20,527 bases of DNA from a virus. Under the pieces are notes generated by a model. It saw only the letters and a list, made by a program, of their open reading frames with translations. It was not told where the DNA came from and did not search any database. The position numbers and the translations under genes are program-made. Numbering within the stretch: the stretch's first letter is position 1; each line of letters starts with the position of its first letter. Below, in pieces: positions 15,401-20,527 of this stretch. The stretch is from positions 1-20,527 of the IMG/VR virus record IMGVR_UViG_3300044641_001856; one strand, written 5' to 3'.

Positions 15401-18400
15401 ATAGATTAATTTCTAAACAACCTCAAAAAGAAACTGTTGCTGTTAGAGCAAGAGGAGAGTTTAAGCGTGATTCTCGTGGTAAATTAACTGCACTTACTGG
15501 ACAAAACACTGAAAGAAAACCAGCATCGGTTGGAACAACAAGTAGAAATGTTGCAGATAATAGAACAACAACTCTTGGTCCAAAAGAAACTGTTGTTCAA
15601 AGAATTTCAAGGCTACGTGGATTTGCAGATGCTCCACAAGTTGATACTAGAGGAGTTCCTTTATCTGAGGCTACATCTAAATTAGCAATGGGTCCTAGAG
15701 GTTTAATTGCTAAACAACAAGAAGAAATAAAAAAACAAACTGAAGCAATAAAGCAATCAACCCAAGCGACAGACGACCTTGCAAATCAAACAAAAACAAC
15801 AAAACAAAAATTAACTGATTTTAGTTCAAAAGCAAGCATGGGCATAGGCGCAGTTTCTGGTCTTACAATAGCAGCATCATTTGCTGGCGGTAAATTAGGA
15901 GAAATGGCTCAAACCATAATGCCGTTTGTTTTTGGATTACAAGGTCTCGTAATGCTTCTTCCATTACTTGCTAATCCTTGGGTAGCAGTAGTAGCAGCAA
16001 TAGCAGTACTTGGTGGAGTAATATATAAGATGAATAAAGATATGGAAAAAGCAAGGCAAGAAGGAATTAACCTTGCTAATGCTATGTCTATGACATCTAA
16101 AAAATTAATAGATCTATCTGTTATTTCTGGAACAGTTAGTGCAAGCGAAGCAGCAAATAGAAGAAGACAAAATTTAGTTTCTGGAACAGTTGATGCTCAA
16201 AGAAAGTTTGGTCAAAATGTAATAGAAAGTGAAGTTGGAAAAGAATTGCTTGCAAATATTGCTACTCAAGCAAAAGCGGGCGGAACAAATAAAGAAATTG
16301 CACAAAACATAGCAACTCAATTGGCAACTGCTGTAGTTCAAGGAGCAGTTACTCCAGAACAAGCAAAAAGTATTGCTTCAGCATTAGGAGAACAACTAGG
16401 TAGTTATGAAATTCCATTATCAGTAAGCGGAAAACTTGTAACTTTGCTTGGTCCAAATGGAGAAAAATTAGAAAGTGAACCATTACAAGTTGCTCTAGCA
16501 ATTAAAAAAGAATCAGCAAAAAATCTTAGCGAACAATTTGCATTAGCACAAAACAATAGAAGAAGAGAAGTTACTGCTGGCGGTGGTGGTGCAATTGCAG
16601 CAGGAGGACTTGCATTAGCGGGTGGTTTGGCTGCTACTGGTATTGGCGCTCCAATTGCTGCAGGAGTACTTGCTGCAACTGGTGTTGGATTAATTACAAA
16701 AGCAGTATTTGATCAAAACACAGCAAAATCAGCAAATGCAAAACTTGACGCTGCTGCTATTCAATTAGGACTTGAATCAATTGTTCAAAATCAACAACTT
16801 GTAGACGGACTTAATAAAGAATATGATCTAAAACTTAAAAACGCAAAGACTGAAAAAGAAATTTTAGATCTTCAAGCACAAAGAAAAACTGATCTAGATG
16901 CACTAAATACTGCAAATAAACAAACAGTAAATGACGTTGTTGGACTATCAAGTCAAATATCTGCAGAAAACTTTAACAAAGCAATTGGAACCTCTATTGA
17001 CAATTTGTACAAAGATGCTTCGGACGCTATTAAAGTATTTAAAGATATTGCTAAAGATGAACTAAATGATCTTGCAAATACAGATTTTAAAAAGACAATA
17101 CAGATTGGTTTTGCCTCTGGCCAGTTAACTCCAAACGCAGTAATTAATCTTTTAGATGCATCTAAAAAAGTACCAGAAATTGAAACAAAAATAAAAACCG
17201 TTGTAGAAAAACAAGGGTTTGCAGAAGCAAGCACACTTCTTGAATTAATTGGACAAACTGGAGCAGATGCAAAAACTATTGACTTAATGCTTAATTATAT
17301 AAATACTAACAAAGTTGATTTTGATAAAGATATAAGTGCTTTAGATATTCTTGCAAAATTCCAACAAAAATATGGAATTAAGTTAGACCTTAGTGTTAAT
17401 GGAGTAAGTCAATTAACAGTAGCAAATGATGCATTATCAAAAATTTCAACATATCCAGATAAAATAGATATCAAAGTAGTTCAAGAACTTGCTGGTGCAA
17501 ATCCAGAATTATTTGGAGATGCTTTAAAGAATTTTGATAAATTATCGGGAGGCGATCCTTTAATAAGCAAAACATTGCTTGTTAATTATCGGGTTGGAAA
17601 AATGGATCCACAACTTAAAGCAGCAGCGCTAGCCGAATTTAAGAATGAACCTGGAACAGAAGAAGAAAAAATTGCAAGATATATAGCAGAAGGATTTAAT
17701 GCAGCAACAACCAACATACCAGGCAGTGAAAATCCACCAGGTCCAGGTGCACGAAAAGCCACAGTTATTGATGACCTATTATTAAAACTAAAATTATTTA
17801 GAAAAGAATCTGTAAATGCCCTTGGCGGTTGGCAAGAACTTGTTAAACAACTGGGTAGTGGAAAGTCTATTAATGCATTTAAAGGAACAACAAACCAACT
17901 ACAGGGTGCTGGCGGTAATGAAAGTTTAGTTCAATTTGCAGAAGGGCTTAACGCAGAAGAAGCAGGTCAATTCTTTGACAAAATTACAACTAAGGCAAAG
18001 AACGGCAAGTTAGTATTAAATGATTATGGTAAATCATTAAATAAATTATTCCCAACAGTTCAGGCGGGTATATATTTAAGACAACAAGATCAAATTACAA
18101 GAGAACAAACAACTCAAAATAAAGCACTTGCAATGCTAAGATCAAGAGGAGTTGATGCTGCTACCGCACTAGAATTAACTGGCGATGCAGCCAACGCAGC
18201 AGCAATTGTAAGTAAAGACCTAGACGGCAAAGATTTAGAAAAAATGATTAATAGAACTAAAAAGGCTACTGCTGCAACAAGAGAATTTGAAAAAGCATTA
18301 AAGGCTGCTCAATTTGAAGCAGATGAAATGTCAGAGGGTGCAGCAGAAAAACTAAGTGAAGCATTTGACTATGCGTTTGTAGAAATTGAAAGAAAACAAA

Positions 18401-19746
18401 GAGAACTGTTTAAGTCAACAAATAAAATGACTCCAGAGCAAGTGGAGTTAAGTATTGCTATTGACGAAAGAGCAATTGAAAAAATTCAAAGTCAAATAAA
18501 TGGTATTAATTCACAAGTTAAATCTTATAACCGTACTCTTGATTTAATTGGTAGACAAGAAACAGTAATTACAGAAACCTATGACAAGAAAATTGAATCT
18601 TTAAATAAACAAAGAGATGCTCTTGAATCAATAAAATCATTAAATTCATTTTTACTTTCACAACAACAAAAACAACTTGGCCTTGCAAACGCACTAACCC
18701 AAGGAGATATTTCTGCAGCAGCAGCAGCAGCCCAAGAAATGAGATCAGAGGCTGCACAAGAAGCATTAAACAGAATGGGCACTGGATTAGAAACTGCATC
18801 AAGTAATTTAGAAGTACAAAAACAAAGAGAGTTGTCTTCAATTACCGCCGTCGTTAATGGCCAAAAGTTAACTAGAAAACAAATTGATGCACAGATTCTT
18901 ACTTTAAGCGATCAAATTTATAATATTGAAGTAACACAACTTGAGCCTTTACAAAAACAAGCAGATGCAAAAAGACAATTACTTTCTGATCTTGATTTTG
19001 AAATTCAAAAACAACAAACAATATTTGAAAAAAGTGGAATGACAAAGGCTGAGTGGAATCTTATACAACAATATGTAGATGCAGCAAATAGAAATGCAGA
19101 TACCCTTGCTACAGACATAGATGCAATTGCTTCATCCTCTAGTTCTGCAGCAGCCTCGTGGCTATCTATTCTTAAATCTATGAGAGAAGCAGCAGCATTA
19201 AAAACATTAGGAACTAATTCTGGCTCTACAAATCCCGCAGACATCGCTGCTGGAATAAAAGATGGATCAATAACAAAACAAAACTTAACACCTGCACAAG
19301 CAGCACAGGCTTCTGCAGTAGTTAAATTAACAATTAGTAAAATAAACAGTCAGATTGCACAACTTAATAAACTAACACAAAAGAAAATGTATGGCGGTAT
19401 TGTTAAATATATGTCATTTGGTGGAGCGGTTGGTTCAGATACCGTACCCGCAATGCTAACTCCTGGAGAATTTGTAATGAATAAGGCAGCATCAAAAGCA
19501 TATAGGCCATTACTTGAAAGAATGAATGAGTCTAAATACCCTGGAATGCTTGGTGGAGGCGGGATGACTCAAATTCCAGTAAACAACATTACAACATCTA
19601 TGAATGATAACTCAACGGCAGTGTATAATTATAATTTAGGATTCAGTATTAATGGCTCCAATGGAAGTGCTAAAGATATTGCTAATGCGGTAATGAGAGA
19701 AATTAAAAATGTTGACTCACAAAGAATTAGAGGGCAGAGGCGATAA
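12415..19746 (+). CDS. Tape measure protein
   Basis: 2443 residues, setting tail length; at the usual 0.15 nm per residue this predicts about 365 nm. The N-terminal helical region (QALAELKSLQRQLALFHSSV) is followed by a TP901-type tape-measure core at about residues 213-415 (MDLEAQAIRFKRVYGDMF, TRLAVLGGVEQGQALETTIS, DLAFFLTAMKEGGINASEGA). Hydrophobic segments lie at about 543-580, 1143-1205 and a Gly/Ala-rich one at about 1388-1432, candidates for membrane insertion during DNA ejection. Residues about 705-1110 are a basic region I do not recognise. A long coiled coil runs from about 1965 to 2220. The motif D-S/T-V-P-A-L/M-L-T-P-G-E occurs at 687-697 and again at 2342-2352. Arginine is mostly AGA. 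GAGGTGA (12405-12411) precedes the ATG. The stop overlaps the next start (GATAATGG). Confidence 0.95.
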   Translation: MSDVNAKIGVQIDTSQALAELKSLQRQLALFHSSVAKGSASAAAQQRNMQQNLLNSINATGKFSAQMGVVRTSTESFTNALEKNKLSMREYFRYAGGSTKTFGRLFKAEFDTIGKVAEERVRRLQTQYIKLGRDTSGAMKAISVTPTSVNMKDYGNQVAMAAQKQALFNQLVKQGSTNLLNFGKNTQWAGRQLMVGFTIPLAYLGTVAGKTFMDLEAQAIRFKRVYGDMFTTTEQTNKALDDVRTLAEEFTKYGVAVVDTMKMAADAAAMGKTGADLTAQVAQATRLAVLGGVEQGQALETTISITNAFGTAAEDLAKKINFLNAVENQTVVSIEDLTIAIPKAGPVVKQLGGDVEDLAFFLTAMKEGGINASEGANALKSGLAALINPTKKASEMLAGFGINIKAIVEGNQGNVRQTVIDFSRALDTLDPLNRARAIEQLFGKFQFSRLSTLFQNVTKDGTQASKVLGLTTNSVEQLAIMSERELGVLENAVGTKFKKAIQDLKLTLEPIGKTFLEAVTPIAQSIAGLLDKFNNLGDGTKKFIVVATTLVGVIGPVLLMTFGLLLNAVANGIKLFAVMRSGFLRLGGNSKILAEQTNYLSVEQLEAATVAASLNQTHTNLTQQFILEASAVRALRQAYLEATAAAARFAATNPGMMGPGFKGIKGGGTKKFSSGTTGVVGGESGKDSVPALLTPGEAVVPEPIAQDDRFKPLIAALVSGQIAKYNGGTTGVKPGLAFGHAVDRRQVSGAQVSEKFRQLGFGRENLYTSVGFDIPKEMNAQLNRTNSRVMLGDYRNALLDNNSLRTMTLSLAKRGIPDREALRVAQQIRANLLKSLSGLPDGALINDKMIYSRMGNERTGIMGALTKSGDPIISTAAKSLLGVASTSAVGGSKIATSKLKPIDDVIKAVQKTRSNPVLVKKLNELKKLNPSLQIPTSLNNAGEIVAYRRPEITGGKITGNNVMNGLVDGKFRSQREFLGGGRQVLKITKSMNDAFDRLISKQPQKETVAVRARGEFKRDSRGKLTALTGQNTERKPASVGTTSRNVADNRTTTLGPKETVVQRISRLRGFADAPQVDTRGVPLSEATSKLAMGPRGLIAKQQEEIKKQTEAIKQSTQATDDLANQTKTTKQKLTDFSSKASMGIGAVSGLTIAASFAGGKLGEMAQTIMPFVFGLQGLVMLLPLLANPWVAVVAAIAVLGGVIYKMNKDMEKARQEGINLANAMSMTSKKLIDLSVISGTVSASEAANRRRQNLVSGTVDAQRKFGQNVIESEVGKELLANIATQAKAGGTNKEIAQNIATQLATAVVQGAVTPEQAKSIASALGEQLGSYEIPLSVSGKLVTLLGPNGEKLESEPLQVALAIKKESAKNLSEQFALAQNNRRREVTAGGGGAIAAGGLALAGGLAATGIGAPIAAGVLAATGVGLITKAVFDQNTAKSANAKLDAAAIQLGLESIVQNQQLVDGLNKEYDLKLKNAKTEKEILDLQAQRKTDLDALNTANKQTVNDVVGLSSQISAENFNKAIGTSIDNLYKDASDAIKVFKDIAKDELNDLANTDFKKTIQIGFASGQLTPNAVINLLDASKKVPEIETKIKTVVEKQGFAEASTLLELIGQTGADAKTIDLMLNYINTNKVDFDKDISALDILAKFQQKYGIKLDLSVNGVSQLTVANDALSKISTYPDKIDIKVVQELAGANPELFGDALKNFDKLSGGDPLISKTLLVNYRVGKMDPQLKAAALAEFKNEPGTEEEKIARYIAEGFNAATTNIPGSENPPGPGARKATVIDDLLLKLKLFRKESVNALGGWQELVKQLGSGKSINAFKGTTNQLQGAGGNESLVQFAEGLNAEEAGQFFDKITTKAKNGKLVLNDYGKSLNKLFPTVQAGIYLRQQDQITREQTTQNKALAMLRSRGVDAATALELTGDAANAAAIVSKDLDGKDLEKMINRTKKATAATREFEKALKAAQFEADEMSEGAAEKLSEAFDYAFVEIERKQRELFKSTNKMTPEQVELSIAIDERAIEKIQSQINGINSQVKSYNRTLDLIGRQETVITETYDKKIESLNKQRDALESIKSLNSFLLSQQQKQLGLANALTQGDISAAAAAAQEMRSEAAQEALNRMGTGLETASSNLEVQKQRELSSITAVVNGQKLTRKQIDAQILTLSDQIYNIEVTQLEPLQKQADAKRQLLSDLDFEIQKQQTIFEKSGMTKAEWNLIQQYVDAANRNADTLATDIDAIASSSSSAAASWLSILKSMREAAALKTLGTNSGSTNPADIAAGIKDGSITKQNLTPAQAAQASAVVKLTISKINSQIAQLNKLTQKKMYGGIVKYMSFGGAVGSDTVPAMLTPGEFVMNKAASKAYRPLLERMNESKYPGMLGGGGMTQIPVNNITTSMNDNSTAVYNYNLGFSINGSNGSAKDIANAVMREIKNVDSQRIRGQRR

Positions 19747-20378
19747 TGGCTACTAGTGCTTATTTAACAGGTAGACGCAGATATACTAGACCGCAGGGTA
19801 TATTGTGGGCAAACAACGCTGGAACCCTCTCCAATGGCTTATACGTGCCTACTGGCGTAGAGGTAGGAGCCTCCACAACAGAAACAGATCCAGACCTCCT
19901 AGATCAGTTTATTATTTTATCTGATCATAATAGAGGGGATATGCAATTTAATACCCAGCGAATTGAGCAACGTCAAAGAACTATTAATGGTCGCATGCGT
20001 TCATATCATATTGCCGATAAATTAACTATGTCTGTATCTTGGAACATGCTGCCTTCACGAGGGTATTCAGGATTACCAAACTTTAACTCAACAACAGGAG
20101 TATCCCCAAGTGAAGGATCTACAACAGAGTACACAGCAGATGGTGGAGCAGGTGGCGTAGAACTTCTTGATTGGTATGAAACACATCAAGGTCCATTTTT
20201 CATGTACCTTGCTTATGATAAATATACAAATTTTGATGAAGCAACACAATTTAATAACTTAAATAAATATAATCAAATTATTGAAGTTTATTTTGCAGAC
20301 TTTAATTATTCTGTCGTAAAGCGTGGGGCAACAAATCATGATCTTTGGAACATATCGGTAACCCTGGAAGAAGTTTAA
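19746..20378 (+). CDS. Probable distal tail protein / minor tail protein
   Basis: 210 residues, beta-rich, directly after the tape measure, where siphoviruses place the distal tail (Dit) hub gene. Visible blocks: RRRYTRPQGILWANNAGTLS (10-29), RIEQRQRTINGRMRSYHIAD (72-91), KLTMSVSWNMLPSRGYSGLP (92-111), ELLDWYETHQGPFFMYLAYD (139-158) and a closing WNISVTLEEV. The pattern of a strand-rich core with a final strand VTLEEV is like tube/Dit folds, but I see no diagnostic motif, so the specific name is from position. Its start overlaps the tape measure stop by one base (TAATG), with GAGG just upstream. The next gene starts immediately after its stop. Confidence 0.6.
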   Translation: MATSAYLTGRRRYTRPQGILWANNAGTLSNGLYVPTGVEVGASTTETDPDLLDQFIILSDHNRGDMQFNTQRIEQRQRTINGRMRSYHIADKLTMSVSWNMLPSRGYSGLPNFNSTTGVSPSEGSTTEYTADGGAGGVELLDWYETHQGPFFMYLAYDKYTNFDEATQFNNLNKYNQIIEVYFADFNYSVVKRGATNHDLWNISVTLEEV

Positions 20379-20527
20379 ATGTTTGAAAGTACCGACCTAA
20401 AAAATCACTTTGAAACATCTGGAACAATACAAACAGAATCACTAGTTCTGGCTGAGTGGAATATGAATATGCCAGATAATATATTTAAACTTGGCAATTA
20501 CAGATACAGATCTCAAGAACAAAACTC
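20379..20527 (+). CDS. Tail-tip / baseplate gene, 3' truncated by window edge
   Basis: ATG at 20379 follows the previous TAA with no gap, with GGAAGAAG at 20366-20373 as ribosome-binding site. The 49 complete codons begin MFESTDLKNHFETSGTIQTE and continue with LAEWNMNMPDNIFKLGNYRY, then run off the end. This AEWN-x-N/GNYRYR style of N-terminus is one I associate with large tail-tip proteins of uncultured phages, but only 49 residues are visible. It may encode a baseplate-hub or receptor-binding component acting with the distal tail protein. It starts within 150 bases of the window end and is certainly incomplete. Confidence 0.65.
   Translation, partial: MFESTDLKNHFETSGTIQTESLVLAEWNMNMPDNIFKLGNYRYRSQEQN

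Noticed and set aside
16129-16192. Short direct repeat in the tape measure (TCTGGAACAGTT twice, 51 bases apart)
   Set aside because: It corresponds to a repeated SGTV in one short helix region and is too short and isolated to be a tandem repeat array.
1-20527. tRNA genes, integrase, attachment sites, CRISPR, defence genes
   Set aside because: No cloverleaf-like sequence, no recombinase or nuclease motifs, and no regularly spaced repeats were found; all the DNA is accounted for by structural genes and short gaps.

Overview
The window is a gene-dense stretch of a double-stranded DNA tailed phage or prophage (Caudoviricetes). Every gene I can support lies on the + strand, and together they form the head, neck and tail morphogenesis cassette of a long-tailed siphovirus. 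The reasons are the canonical order portal, protease/scaffold, major capsid, connector/neck genes, tail tube, tail chaperones, very long tape measure, tail-tip genes, and the absence of a sheath gene before the tube gene. The DNA is AT-rich and uses the standard bacterial code, since TGA is a real stop at 3268-3270. Several protein sequences (capsid, stopper, chaperone C-terminal domain) look to me like families from actinobacterial phages and uncultured freshwater phages. Together with apparent leaderless starts this hints at a low-GC actinobacterial host, but that is inference and not shown by the window.

Layout. Positions 1-2853 hold the 3' part of a large protein with repeated LamG/concanavalin-like folds, probably an adhesin or tail-fibre/baseplate component. 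It sits unusually upstream of the portal. A 132-134-residue protein of unknown function follows, then the portal (to 4867). Next is an XkdF/S78-type prohead protease whose 3' third encodes a scaffold domain with its own strong ribosome-binding site and in-frame start at 5667. The HK97-fold major capsid gene (6245-7390) ends the head block at a hairpin plus intrinsic terminator. A second block (7490-10529) holds a small SAP/Rho-N-like protein, a head-tail connector with an extra beta domain, a stopper, a gp10-like neck/tail-completion protein and a tail terminator, mostly coupled by overlapping TAATG junctions. The tail tube gene (10604-11236) appears to be its own unit, with a promoter before it and a hairpin plus terminator after it. 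The last block has two paralogous tail-assembly chaperones, a 2443-residue tape measure, a probable distal tail protein and the start of another tail gene cut by the window edge.

Expression. Six of the intergenic gaps carry a TATAAT-like -10 element, most with an extended-10 TG. Some sit 7-9 bases from an ATG that lacks a Shine-Dalgarno sequence (leaderless-type starts); others lie further upstream of genes with strong AGGAGG/GAGGTGA sites. The two most abundant virion proteins, capsid and tube, share the same 3' architecture: a 7-bp hairpin with a 4-base loop at the stop codon, then a terminator. Capsid also shows a CGT-rich arginine codon preference unlike the AGA-rich tape measure.

The most interesting points are: (1) the short (G-like) and long (GT-like) tail chaperones are encoded by two separate, duplicated genes instead of by one gene with a programmed frameshift; (2) a lambda C/Nu3-like nested scaffold inside the protease gene; (3) the punctuating extended-10 promoters with mixed leaderless and Shine-Dalgarno starts. 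No RNA genes, CRISPR arrays, insertion sequences or attachment sites were seen. There is no gene-free stretch longer than about 100 bases.
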